Below are positions 1 through 6,042 of a DNA stretch of 20,080 nt, in pieces; the first letter of the stretch is position 1; each line of letters begins with the position of its first letter. The DNA comes from Clostridiales bacterium (GTDB lineage Bacteria > Bacillota_A > Clostridia > Saccharofermentanales > Saccharofermentanaceae): NCBI GenBank assembly GCA_017649745.1, contig JAGCGE010000262.1, positions 1 through 20,080 on the forward strand, read 5' to 3'. The notes under the pieces are model-generated. The model made no database searches and was not told the origin of the DNA. It was given only the letters and a program-made list of their open reading frames with translations. The position numbers were made by a program, and so were the translations under genes.

Positions 1-87
1 GCATTCCATAGTAGTCATGATACAGCATATGACGCTATGGAAGAATATGAGCATTATAAAGAAAGTAGAGGAGAAAATAATGAGTGA
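1..87 (+). CDS. C-terminal tail of an upstream gene (partial)
   Basis: An open frame enters from the left edge and ends at TGA 85-87. It encodes 28 visible residues, hydrophilic and rich in His, Glu and Tyr (…DAMEEYEHYKESRGENNE). It overlaps the start of the next gene by 8 bases, the compact arrangement seen throughout this window, and the next gene's Shine-Dalgarno lies inside it. No family can be recognised from so short a tail. The call rests only on an open frame plus a plausible overlap, so it is tentative. Confidence 0.45.
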   Translation, partial: AFHSSHDTAYDAMEEYEHYKESRGENNE

Positions 88-379
88 TTGCACCGTAGAA
101 GCCTATAACCTCGCAGATCCCAATTGTGCTGAACTAATGGAGCAAACTGATTCGGCACCGGATATGGTTAACCATCCGTCGCATTATGCGGATAAAGAAA
201 TCGAGGTGATCGATTATATTCGCGATACTCTTACTCCAGAGGAGTTCACCGGCTACTGCATGGGTAACGTCCTGAAATACTGCAGTCGGTGGCGCAAGAA
301 AGACGGTGTACAGGATCTGGAGAAAGCCCAGGTATATCTTGGATGGGGAGCCGAGTCTGCCAGGAATGAGAAAAGGTAG
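80..379 (+). CDS. DUF3310 family phage protein (SaV-like)
   Basis: The 99-residue product carries the DUF3310 signature: NHPSHY near residue 34, then EVIDYI, a GNVLKYCSRWRKK block and DLEKAQVYL near the end. Phage proteins of this family are often loosely labelled nucleotide kinase or SaV-like, but the biochemical role is not established; they are usually found among early and replication genes. The start chosen is ATG at 80, preceded by AGAGGAG at 67-73 with good spacing. An in-frame ATG at 17 would add 21 residues outside the conserved part and has no comparable ribosome site. The stop is TAG, and a gene-free stretch follows. The family assignment is secure; the function is not. Confidence 0.85.
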   Translation: MSDCTVEAYNLADPNCAELMEQTDSAPDMVNHPSHYADKEIEVIDYIRDTLTPEEFTGYCMGNVLKYCSRWRKKDGVQDLEKAQVYLGWGAESARNEKR

Positions 380-643
380 GCTTTAATGATTGGTCTAATT
401 TAGATGAGTACATGCGGTTTGGGCAAGGTGAAAGTGCTGGAACTCTGTAATTGGTGCCTTAATAAACCATCCGCTGATACGGAGGTGCTTAAGTGTCGAA
501 TGATATCTGGTGCGTAACTCTGGAGTGAGTACGACTCCTGAGCAGAAAGGATATTTACTTCGAAGATTTGATACTGGCTTAAATCGTGGTACCACGGGCC
601 TCCATTCTTTAGTATACGCGCCAAAAACATGCCCATATATGAG
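380..643 (+). other. Gene-free stretch with several hairpins, upstream part of a possible large ncRNA
   Basis: No frame here has a convincing ribosome site or protein-like composition. Several compact inverted repeats are visible. GGAGT at 522-526 pairs with ACTCC at 534-538 across a 7-nt loop. CGTGGTACCACG at 585-596 is a perfect 12-base palindrome. Near 470-487 ACC-TCCG pairs with CGGAGGT with one bulge. A motif of the form GGTGC followed by TTAA or GTAA occurs three times between about 450 and 520. Together with the tRNA-like element just downstream, this suggests one structured RNA of about 400 nt, but no known class could be matched by eye. Confidence 0.35.
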
Positions 644-650
644 AAGGATA
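623..650 (+). repeat. Copy A of a 28-nt leader repeat (second copy at 15866-15893)
   Basis: AAAAACATGCCC (623-634) is identical to 15866-15877, and across the 28 aligned bases the two copies match at 23 positions, both ending in AAGGATA. In both places AAGGATA is the 5' arm of a stem whose 3' arm TATCCTT runs into a T-tract. The repeat includes a TGCCC + ATATAT/TATTAT arrangement that could act as an extended -10 promoter element for the short RNA downstream. It could equally be part of the RNA. The similarity is directly visible; the role is inferred. Confidence 0.6.
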
Positions 651-786
651 TTCTGGGAGTATAAACCCCACGGAGGGCAGCTGAGCTCTGCAAAACGCTG
701 TTTAACTAGCCGTGAGAATAGTCTAATGGTAGGACGCTCCGAGAGGAGAGACTCAGGTTCGAAGCCTGAAAAGAGTATCCTTTTTA
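644..786 (+). ncRNA. Structured ncRNA with tRNA-like core, closed by a terminator-like stem
   Basis: AAGGATATTC (644-653) pairs with GAGTATCCTT (773-782), ten pairs with one G·U, and T781-785 follows, so the 3' end looks like an intrinsic terminator. Inside, 719-735 reads as a tRNA D arm (TA then GTCT-AATGGTA-GGAC), 737-748 is CTCC-GAGA-GGAG, a GNRA-capped hairpin where the anticodon arm should be, and 753-769 is a canonical T arm (TCAGG-TTCGAAG-CCTGA). CACGG (669-673) can pair with CCGTG (710-714), and GCAG (677-680) with CTGC (688-691). The seven bases before the D arm do not pair with those after the T arm, so this is not an ordinary tRNA. It may be a degenerate tRNA, a tRNA mimic, or the 3' part of a larger ornate RNA; GOLLD-type phage RNAs are known to carry tRNAs. 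Confidence 0.5.
773..786 (+). terminator. Intrinsic terminator-like 3' arm and T-run of the ncRNA
   Basis: GAGTATCCTT (773-782) is the 3' arm of the ten-pair stem that starts at 644, and it is followed by TTTTT and then an AT-rich stretch. The intervening 119 nt are unusually long for a terminator loop, but the internal hairpins would bring the arms together. The next gene's Shine-Dalgarno (803-810) lies just beyond, so this would separate the ncRNA from the downstream gene run, or give partial read-through. Confidence 0.45.
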
Positions 787-818
787 TATTTTGAACTAAT
801 TTGAGGAGGTAATACACT

Positions 819-1817
819 ATGATGGTAAACTATGAAAAGTTAATCGCAGACAAACTCGAAGGACACAAGCAGTGTCTAAAGTTGATTGAAACTATCAGTA
901 GTTCAGAAGGATTTGAGGTCGTTTATGCTATTAGCCACATAAATGTGGAATTACTGCCAGAGGATGCAGAAAACAAAGAGCGCCTTCTCAATACGAAGAA
1001 TCCTCCTCATATGAGGCGTGCTTTTGAACTAGCTTATAAGCATAAACATATTCTGGAGAAGAGGGCCGTTTTTAAGAATTTGATCATTGACAATCCAGAT
1101 CTGTTAACGAGGTTAATATCCGGTGACTTGCGTTATGCGATATTTGAGAATGTAACATTTCATAATGTGACCTTTGAAGATGTCAATTTGTCAAATGCTC
1201 AAATAAAATATTCGATTTTTGACGGCTGTAGGTTTTGCAACGTGATATTTGATGGCTCCCAAATTGATCATAGCTACTTTACAGAAAGTGCATTCATCAA
1301 AACTAGTTTGCGAAATATTGATAGCGAGTGTCTGACTTTTCATTATGGAAGCTATGCAGAATGTGACTTCACAGATACACACACTAGCAGTATGGACACA
1401 ATACATTTTGCAAAATGTATGTTCATTGAATGCATTAACGGTCCGGAAATACCTATAGCTTGCCCGGACACTGGTTCATTCATAGGTTGGAAGAAAGGAA
1501 TCCTGCATCCGCAGGCGCAAATGCTAGGAACGAACATAGGCCTTTCTTGTCTTATAAAGCTTGAAATACCCAAAGATGCTATAAGATCATCATCCACTGG
1601 TACAAAATGTCGATGCGATAAGGCAAAAGTGCTCGATATCGTGTCTCTGGATGAACGCGAGCATTATAGTCGTGCGTATTCAATGTTTGACAGTAACTTT
1701 GTATACGAAGTTGGGAACACTGTAACTCCACAAAACGGATTTGATCCGAATCGTTGGAACGAATGCGCTGGCGGTATTCACTTCTTCATAAATAAAGACG
1801 AAGCAATAAGTTATTAA
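819..1817 (+). CDS. Pentapeptide-repeat protein with C-terminal DUF5758-like domain
   Basis: The product has 332 residues. Residues 1-105 are a helical region of unknown type. About 106-195 carries degenerate pentapeptide repeats (blocks such as FENVTF, FEDVNL, SNAQI, SIFDGC), expected to form a right-handed quadrilateral β-helix. From about 205 to the end is a DUF5758-like module: CPDTGSFIGWKKG, then TGTKCRCDKAKVLDI, YEVGNTV and a final WNECAGGIHFFI block. This repeat-plus-DUF5758 pairing is common in phage proteins, but its role is unknown; some other pentapeptide proteins mimic DNA and act on gyrase. Start ATG 819 follows GAGGAGGT (803-810). The gene lies directly after the ncRNA terminator and is the first of the long gene run. 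Family call is good, function unknown. Confidence 0.8.
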   Translation: MMVNYEKLIADKLEGHKQCLKLIETISSSEGFEVVYAISHINVELLPEDAENKERLLNTKNPPHMRRAFELAYKHKHILEKRAVFKNLIIDNPDLLTRLISGDLRYAIFENVTFHNVTFEDVNLSNAQIKYSIFDGCRFCNVIFDGSQIDHSYFTESAFIKTSLRNIDSECLTFHYGSYAECDFTDTHTSSMDTIHFAKCMFIECINGPEIPIACPDTGSFIGWKKGILHPQAQMLGTNIGLSCLIKLEIPKDAIRSSSTGTKCRCDKAKVLDIVSLDEREHYSRAYSMFDSNFVYEVGNTVTPQNGFDPNRWNECAGGIHFFINKDEAISY

Positions 1818-1837
1818 AAATGTGGAGGTAATTTGAA

Positions 1838-2083
1838 ATGGAATTCGGGATCAGGATCTATAGCTTGGCTGGCTTTGTAAATCTTCTTGCAAAGCTGAAG
1901 GCAGCGGGAATGCTCAAAAGCGTTCCTGATCGTTTTGAGTTGGACGAAGGGGTATTTCCACTGGATATTCCTCTGGATGGGGACAAAATCCTGGACATCA
2001 TCAAGAAGCCCGTAGTTAAAGCTAAGTACGGGAAAGATATTGACCATGTTCTTACAGAGCAGGTTCTTAAACTTTTGGGTTAA
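1838..2083 (+). CDS. Small hypothetical protein (81 aa)
   Basis: The gene is well placed, with a GGAGGT-containing ribosome site at 1823-1829 and a 20-base gap after the previous gene. The product starts with an amphipathic helix (YSLAGFVNLLAKLKAAGML), then an acidic segment (RFELDEGVFPLDIPLDGDKIL), and ends in a helix (DIDHVLTEQVLKLLG). No transmembrane segment, cysteines or known motif is visible. I do not recognise the family. Soluble, mixed α/β composition is all that can be said. Confidence 0.7.
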   Translation: MEFGIRIYSLAGFVNLLAKLKAAGMLKSVPDRFELDEGVFPLDIPLDGDKILDIIKKPVVKAKYGKDIDHVLTEQVLKLLG

Positions 2084-2123
2084 ATTATTTTAACTAATAA
2101 TTAAATAATAGGAGGAACTAACT

Positions 2124-2561
2124 ATGGTAGCCACAATCATTATTCTCGCAACTCTTCTGGCCCTTGTAATCGGTGGTGCTGCCGGATTTATTTTCGGCAT
2201 GACCACACAGGCGAAACAGACATCAAACGTCATTGATTCGTTTGTCGACACCCTCACTGATGCTGTCCTCACAAAGGTACGTGCATTCAGGCAACAGGAA
2301 CGTGAAGAGCAGGATAAGCAAATGGAGCAGGCTAAGCATTCTGCAATGGAAGCATTAGATCGACTTGAAAAGTTTCAGGGCGCTATGGTAAGTGGAAATC
2401 CATTTAATCGTGTTCCTTTATCTTTTGCAGACCTGCTCGCTAGAAGGAGACAGGAGGAACCAAGAAAGGAGGAGCCGAATGCCGTAGAAACCATGGGCGA
2501 TCATTTTGACGAACTGTTTAACCATGACAAATCAGAAGAGTCACCGGCCAAGGAGGAATAA
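2124..2561 (+). CDS. Membrane-anchored, coiled-coil hypothetical protein
   Basis: The 145-residue product has one strong hydrophobic helix at residues 2-25 (VATIIILATLLALVIGGAAG…) and no following cleavage-like site, so it is probably an N-terminal anchor. Residues 45-85 are charged and Gln/Glu-rich (RQQEREEQDKQMEQAKHSAMEALDRLEKF), likely a coiled coil, and the C-terminal 40 residues are highly acidic and disordered. The Shine-Dalgarno AGGAGGA lies just upstream. It is the first of a series of membrane proteins up to 8806 and is separated from the next gene by two bases. Short anchor plus cytoplasmic coiled coil is a scaffold-like architecture; no family is recognised. Confidence 0.75.
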   Translation: MVATIIILATLLALVIGGAAGFIFGMTTQAKQTSNVIDSFVDTLTDAVLTKVRAFRQQEREEQDKQMEQAKHSAMEALDRLEKFQGAMVSGNPFNRVPLSFADLLARRRQEEPRKEEPNAVETMGDHFDELFNHDKSEESPAKEE

Positions 2562-2563
2562 TT

Positions 2564-3361
2564 ATGAAGAGTGGAGTTCTAAAACTGTTGAGCTCCAGCA
2601 CAGTGCGTATTGTAAAAGGTGCGCCAAAGTTCTTGAAGCACAATAGCAACTGGCTTCTTGCAGCGCTGGCTTTGCTCGGCGTAACGGGGCTTACCTGGTC
2701 CACAATACGCGGAACGATTAAAGCTGTGAAGCTTTGCGAAGAGAAGCAGGTTCAGGGTAAGAAGCAGATTCTGAAGACGACTTGGAGGCTTTATATTCCA
2801 ACACTCGGCTTCTTTATCCTGACGACTATAAGTATAGCTTGTAATGCTCGTATCAATGCCAGACGGTTCGCAACAATGACCGGTCTGGTAGCTATGAGCC
2901 AGGCTGATCTGAAGCAGCTTCGTGAAAAGGTAGCGGAAACTGTTGGCCCTAAAAAGGAGAAGTCCATTGAGACTGAAATCGAAAAAGATAAAGTCAGGGC
3001 ACTTCCTCCGATGTCCGAAAATGAAATTATTAAGACCGGACATGGTAATGATCTGTTTATCGACTGGTTGACCGGACAACGATTCCGTGCCAGTGTCGAA
3101 TGGGTCGAAGCCACCCAGGAAAAGCTTAATAATGTCATCAAAGACGACGTGACCAACACTCTGGAGAGACGATATTATCATGAGCGCATGCATATTCCGC
3201 ATTGCGGCGCCGATGAGCTTTTCTGGGATTATGCTGAAATGAGGCAAAATGGATATTCCCAGATTACATTGGACTGCACGCATACCGATTGGGTAGAGGT
3301 CGACGGAAGACGCGAAATGGCATGTACTATTCGTTGCGTTCCGGAGGCAACTGGTTTCTGA
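2564..3361 (+). CDS. DUF6353-like phage membrane protein, first copy
   Basis: This 265-residue product has a short basic N terminus, a hydrophobic helix at about 30-48, a short charged loop, a second helix at about 76-95, then a cytoplasmic region. The order resembles DUF6353 proteins: basic start, helix, lysine-rich linker, helix, asparagine-rich exit, soluble domain. The soluble part includes DLFIDWLTGQRFRASVEWVEATQEKLN and a C-terminal block with conserved-looking His, Cys and Trp (ERMHIPHCGADELFWDYAEM…HTDWVEVDGRREMACTI). It starts two bases after the previous gene, with AAGGAGGA inside that gene's end. A longer protein at 6957 shares the architecture, so the two may be paralogues. The function of the family is unknown; membrane location is inferred from hydrophobicity. 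Confidence 0.7.
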   Translation: MKSGVLKLLSSSTVRIVKGAPKFLKHNSNWLLAALALLGVTGLTWSTIRGTIKAVKLCEEKQVQGKKQILKTTWRLYIPTLGFFILTTISIACNARINARRFATMTGLVAMSQADLKQLREKVAETVGPKKEKSIETEIEKDKVRALPPMSENEIIKTGHGNDLFIDWLTGQRFRASVEWVEATQEKLNNVIKDDVTNTLERRYYHERMHIPHCGADELFWDYAEMRQNGYSQITLDCTHTDWVEVDGRREMACTIRCVPEATGF

Positions 3362-3442
3362 AGGAAAGAGGGGGTTTGGTGGTATACAGATCCCTGGGTT
3401 ATCTGGAGACATAATCAATTAAAGTAAAAGGAGATATTTATT

Positions 3443-3691
3443 ATGAAAAAACATTATCGCGTTTACCTTGTCAATGACAATAATGGAGAATGTGAGATCA
3501 AGCCGTCTGACACTACCGAAATTATTGGCATCACTCAGAGTATGAACCTCTACATTGAAGCAAAGTCCATTCGCGAAGCAGAAGATGCGGCCATGGCTTA
3601 CGCCATCAAGATCGCCCCGGATATTCCGTGGAAGATCACCTGTGCCGAGGAAACTGTGTGCAACCGCGAAAGAATCCATAATTGGAATTAA
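3443..3691 (+). CDS. Small hypothetical protein (82 aa)
   Basis: A clear AAAGGAGAT site (3427-3435) precedes the ATG. The product is soluble with alternating strands and one helix (KHYRVYLVNDNNGECEI…SIREAEDAAMAYAIKIA). The pattern, a β-strand, then an 'EAKSIREAEDAAMAYA' helix, then 'PWKITCAEE', is typical of small ferredoxin-like phage proteins. I recognise no specific family. The 81-base gap before it holds nothing persuasive. Confidence 0.7.
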   Translation: MKKHYRVYLVNDNNGECEIKPSDTTEIIGITQSMNLYIEAKSIREAEDAAMAYAIKIAPDIPWKITCAEETVCNRERIHNWN

Positions 3692-3697
3692 ACCACT

Positions 3698-4045
3698 ATG
3701 GGTGCACTGTTTAAACGGCGTGAGGTTGCTCCGAACTATACCGATAAGATCGAAGTCGATAATCGGATATTCCATGTCGAGATAACATGCAGTGAAAAAT
3801 GTAATGCGCTCAACATTCAAAGTGGGCGCATTACTTATTTTCTCATGAGTGAGGCGGATATCTCGCCAGCTAATGGAAGTAGCCGAGTAACTATGCACGC
3901 CGTAAGTTATTATGAAAACGGCGAATGGATTATAGACTGCCCAACAGAAGATGACGCAGCTGTTATAGCTCAGACCTACTTTATTGAAAAATACAATAGG
4001 CAATTAAGAAAGAGGAGAAATAATAATGGACAATACTGTACGTGA
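3698..4045 (+). CDS. Hypothetical protein (115 aa) with basic C terminus
   Basis: The gene begins six bases after the previous stop and overlaps the next start by 20 bases. No strong Shine-Dalgarno is seen before ATG 3698, so translation may be coupled to the upstream gene. The product is a soluble β-rich protein (strands such as DNRIFHVEITCSE, SGRITYFLMSE, SRVTMHAVSYYENGEWIID) ending in a helix and a basic tail (YNRQLRKRRNNNGQ). That tail is also the region overlapping the next gene's ribosome site. Family not recognised. Confidence 0.65.
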   Translation: MGALFKRREVAPNYTDKIEVDNRIFHVEITCSEKCNALNIQSGRITYFLMSEADISPANGSSRVTMHAVSYYENGEWIIDCPTEDDAAVIAQTYFIEKYNRQLRKRRNNNGQYCT

Positions 4046-4997
4046 AGTAATACAAGTTACATCTGAAAATACGACACTTGCTAGAGGTTTCAATCTGCAT
4101 ACTGGGATGATGGGTATTGTTGTACGGCATATAGTAAGGCATACGTACATTGGCTCCACTGTAGATGAAATTGTGGCGTATTTTCCTGGAAACGGGTGCT
4201 GTGATGGAACTGATGACAATAGGTTTATGACCATTTCTGTGGATTCTTCCGGAATTCCTGGTTTCGCTCTGATTAATATCGGAGAAATGCGGCCTGAAAG
4301 TATGAATAAACTTTTTTACGAGATCAATACAAATCTCTATAAAGAGCATCGGAAGTCCATCATACAGGGTTTTAATCCTGGTGCTGTGGATTGCCGTTCA
4401 TTTGGCTTTATGCCCGCTGGCTTAACGCCTATCAGTCTCGAAGATAAAACGGATGAGACATATAAGCAGAAAGAGCTTACTGACGAGGATATTGAGAAAA
4501 CTCTGACACCTGACCAGAAGAAAGCCATTCAAATCCTGATGGCTCGGACTCGGCGGCGCGAACCTGGCTGCAATGGCATCATGAAGCTTATTGATTCGCT
4601 TGATGCAAATCAGACAAAGCTTATGAATAAGATGCTTGGTGTGGCAAAACGCCAGGTGGAGAATCTCCAATATCTGAAGATCAGAAAGATCATCTACAAT
4701 AACCCGGCCACCATCGTAACCTGGTGGGATGGTGATACAACTGTCGTTAAGGTTGCGGAAGGGCAGGAGTTCAGTGAATACTTTGGTCTGTTGGCTGCAA
4801 TCGGCAAGAGAATCTACGAAACCAATGGCGAAATCGATAGGGATATTCGAAGAAAGAAAGTCGAATGCAAAACCAAGAAGGAGCCCAAGACAAAAGCTAA
4901 GCCTCCGCTGGATCAAGTTGTGGAAAACATTAGCCAGGCGGCCATTAGTGCTGCTGATGCTCTGAACAGCATTACCGGCCAAACGAATAACGAATAA
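4026..4997 (+). CDS. Hypothetical phage protein with a 'PATIV.W.DG..TVVK' domain
   Basis: The ribosome site AAAGAGGAGA lies within the preceding gene. The 323-residue product falls into an N-terminal β-rich region (1-130), a charged helical middle (140-215), a compact module at 224-263 and a Lys-rich, Ala-rich tail. The module reads YNNPATIVTWWDGDTTVVKV…GQEF…GLLAAIGKRIY. From memory, this matches a small domain that occurs alone or at protein ends in many Firmicutes phages, with the typical form 'NDPATIVFW.DGTKTVVKC..GD.FD..KGL'. Its function is unknown. Here it sits near the C terminus of a longer protein, which may be a fusion. The N-terminal part is not recognised. Confidence 0.7.
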   Translation: MDNTVREVIQVTSENTTLARGFNLHTGMMGIVVRHIVRHTYIGSTVDEIVAYFPGNGCCDGTDDNRFMTISVDSSGIPGFALINIGEMRPESMNKLFYEINTNLYKEHRKSIIQGFNPGAVDCRSFGFMPAGLTPISLEDKTDETYKQKELTDEDIEKTLTPDQKKAIQILMARTRRREPGCNGIMKLIDSLDANQTKLMNKMLGVAKRQVENLQYLKIRKIIYNNPATIVTWWDGDTTVVKVAEGQEFSEYFGLLAAIGKRIYETNGEIDRDIRRKKVECKTKKEPKTKAKPPLDQVVENISQAAISAADALNSITGQTNNE

Positions 4998-5009
4998 TCC
5001 GCGGTAAAA

Positions 5010-5039
5010 ACATTTGTTTTAATGAAGGACAAATGTCCT
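5010..5039. promoter_or_regulatory. Overlapping inverted repeats between genes
   Basis: ACATTTGT (5010-5017) is the exact complement of ACAAATGT (5029-5036), with an 11-nt spacer. The second arm also lies inside AGGACA-AA-TGTCCT (5026-5039), a 14-base palindrome. As RNA the two hairpins would be mutually exclusive; as DNA the palindrome could be an operator. It lies 33 bases before the next start codon and there is no T-run, so a simple terminator is less likely. Confidence 0.4.
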
Positions 5040-5071
5040 CACAAAATTATATTTGAAAGGGGTACTGAATT

Positions 5072-5383
5072 ATGGGTAAGGCAGTAGTAGATCTGAAAAA
5101 TGGTGGAGTCGAAAACGAAACACCGGCTACGGACAACCAGGGCACTCCGGCGGAGAATAACGGAAATAATCTTCCGGCTACCAATCCTCCGGCCAAGAAG
5201 GGATTCTTTGGCTGGTTCAAAGGAAAGGGCACGGTCGCGAAGACTGCTATCGTTACTGTCGCGGCTGCCGCTGCTGTTGCAGTTGGCTATGGTGTGAAAG
5301 TCGTTGTCGAACTTCTGCTGAGTGGAGATGACGATGAAAACTGCTCTGATCCTGCGGAAACGGAAGCTCCGACTGAAGAGTAA
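5072..5383 (+). CDS. Small single-pass membrane protein
   Basis: The 103-residue product has a disordered N-terminal third rich in Asn, Pro, Thr and Gly (residues 10-40), a short KKGFFGWFKGKG basic-aromatic patch, one hydrophobic Ala/Val-rich helix at about 56-84, and an acidic tail (GDDDEN…EAPTEE). The Shine-Dalgarno AAAGGGGT precedes it. The basic patch on the N-terminal side suggests that the N terminus faces the cytoplasm. A strong inverted repeat follows the stop. Family not recognised; composition and ribosome site support a real gene. Confidence 0.7.
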   Translation: MGKAVVDLKNGGVENETPATDNQGTPAENNGNNLPATNPPAKKGFFGWFKGKGTVAKTAIVTVAAAAAVAVGYGVKVVVELLLSGDDDENCSDPAETEAPTEE

Positions 5384-5407
5384 ATTGTGAGACATAGTCG
5401 GAAAGCT

Positions 5408-5447
5408 AAGAAGGCTGGGCATGGAGCTCGGCCTTCTTATTTTCTCT
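5408..5447 (+). terminator. Probable rho-independent terminator
   Basis: AAGAAGGCTGGGC (5408-5420) pairs throughout with GCTCGGCCTTCTT (5426-5438), thirteen pairs including two G·U, over a 5-nt loop ATGGA. It is followed by ATTTTCTCTTT, a moderate T-tract. It lies between the stop at 5383 and the next Shine-Dalgarno at 5450, so it may terminate or attenuate transcription within the membrane-gene run. Confidence 0.7.
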
Positions 5448-5462
5448 TTGAGGAGGTCTGAT

Positions 5463-5714
5463 ATGTCGGTTAGAAATTGGCTAACAAAGAAACTGACTAA
5501 AACGGTCGAAGCAGTGGCCGAACCAATGCGAAATAATGTTGAAACTAAATTAAATACTTGGTCCGGATTATGGCGTATTGGCACATGCATCATAGTAGGC
5601 TTGCTTATGCTGAAAGAGGATGAAAAAGGCGGCCTTATTCCGCCCAAGCAAGAACCTAGTAGCGTCGTGATCAACAATTATATTAATACAAGGGAGGAAA
5701 CAGATGGTCGGTAA
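5463..5714 (+). CDS. Small hypothetical protein, possibly membrane-associated
   Basis: Start ATG 5463 follows GAGGAGGT (5450-5457); an in-frame ATG at 5421 lies inside the terminator hairpin and is rejected. The 83-residue product has an N-terminal basic amphipathic helix (RNWLTKKLTKTVEAVAEPM), a short hydrophobic stretch (GTCIIVGLLML, about residues 46-56) that is borderline for membrane insertion, and a C-terminal segment ending IPPKQEPSSVVINNYINT. A 'VVINNYI' strand like this is often seen at the ends of small phage membrane proteins. It overlaps the next gene by 11 bases, which suggests translational coupling. Confidence 0.65.
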   Translation: MSVRNWLTKKLTKTVEAVAEPMRNNVETKLNTWSGLWRIGTCIIVGLLMLKEDEKGGLIPPKQEPSSVVINNYINTREETDGR

Positions 5715-6024
5715 ATTGATTGATTTAAAGAACCAGAACAAACCTGGTGATAATGTGAAGCTCGGTGTCGGCCTTCTTGCTGGTTTTGCTGCAGATATGG
5801 TCGTAGCCGGACTGCTTAAGGCACATATGCCTATTACAAAAGGTGTTATTAAGCTTCTGGTTACCTTCGGAATCTTCGTTATTGCCATGAAAGCAGGCGA
5901 AGAGGTCGAGGAATACGTTGTCCGAGTATGGGATGACACACGGGATTCTATTAAAGAAGCGCAAGAGGAAGCCCGTAAGGAAGTAACCCAGATAATTCAG
6001 CAAAACAAAACGGCCACAGAATAA
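5704..6024 (+). CDS. Two-helix membrane protein with cytoplasmic coil
   Basis: The 106-residue product has hydrophobic helices at about 19-38 and 45-64, joined by a short turn, then a long charged helix (residues 65-106: EEVEEYVVRVWDDTRDSIKEAQEEARKEV). A helical hairpin in the membrane with a protruding coil is the predicted shape. GGGAGGAAAC lies immediately upstream inside the preceding gene. No holin-specific signal is visible and its neighbours are not lysis genes, so I do not call it a holin. Unknown family. Confidence 0.7.
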   Translation: MVGKLIDLKNQNKPGDNVKLGVGLLAGFAADMVVAGLLKAHMPITKGVIKLLVTFGIFVIAMKAGEEVEEYVVRVWDDTRDSIKEAQEEARKEVTQIIQQNKTATE

Positions 6025-6042
6025 TTATATTCGAGGTGACAT

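Noticed and set aside
575..602. T-box riboswitch (TGGTACC core in CGTGGTACCACG)
   Set aside because: The core heptamer is present, but flanking T-box consensus is incomplete and no aminoacyl-tRNA synthetase or amino-acid gene follows. The site is better described as a 12-base palindrome.
712..777. Ordinary functional tRNA gene
   Set aside because: D and T arms are convincing, but the seven bases before the D arm do not pair with those after the T arm and no seven-base anticodon loop exists. Kept as a tRNA-like element only.
510..794. 94-aa open frame on the + strand
   Set aside because: No ribosome site, odd composition, and it runs straight through the T arm and terminator stem of the ncRNA.
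395..817. 140-aa open frame on the - strand
   Set aside because: It opposes all real genes, has no ribosome site and covers the structured RNA region; treated as chance.
2084..2109. AT-only hairpin ATTATTT/AAATAAT as a terminator
   Set aside because: Seven A-T pairs with no T-run are too weak; probably just an AT-rich spacer before a ribosome site.
3379..3414. 11-codon GTG-started micro-frame after AGAGGGGG
   Set aside because: Too short and without coupling or repeat evidence; cannot be supported from sequence alone.
2579..3418. 279-aa open frame on the - strand
   Set aside because: It is the complement of the DUF6353-like gene, with no ribosome site and low-complexity Ser/Ile/Phe content.
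5704..6024. Holin
   Set aside because: Two hydrophobic helices and a charged tail would fit, but there is no endolysin or other lysis gene nearby and the neighbours are a set of similar unknown membrane proteins.
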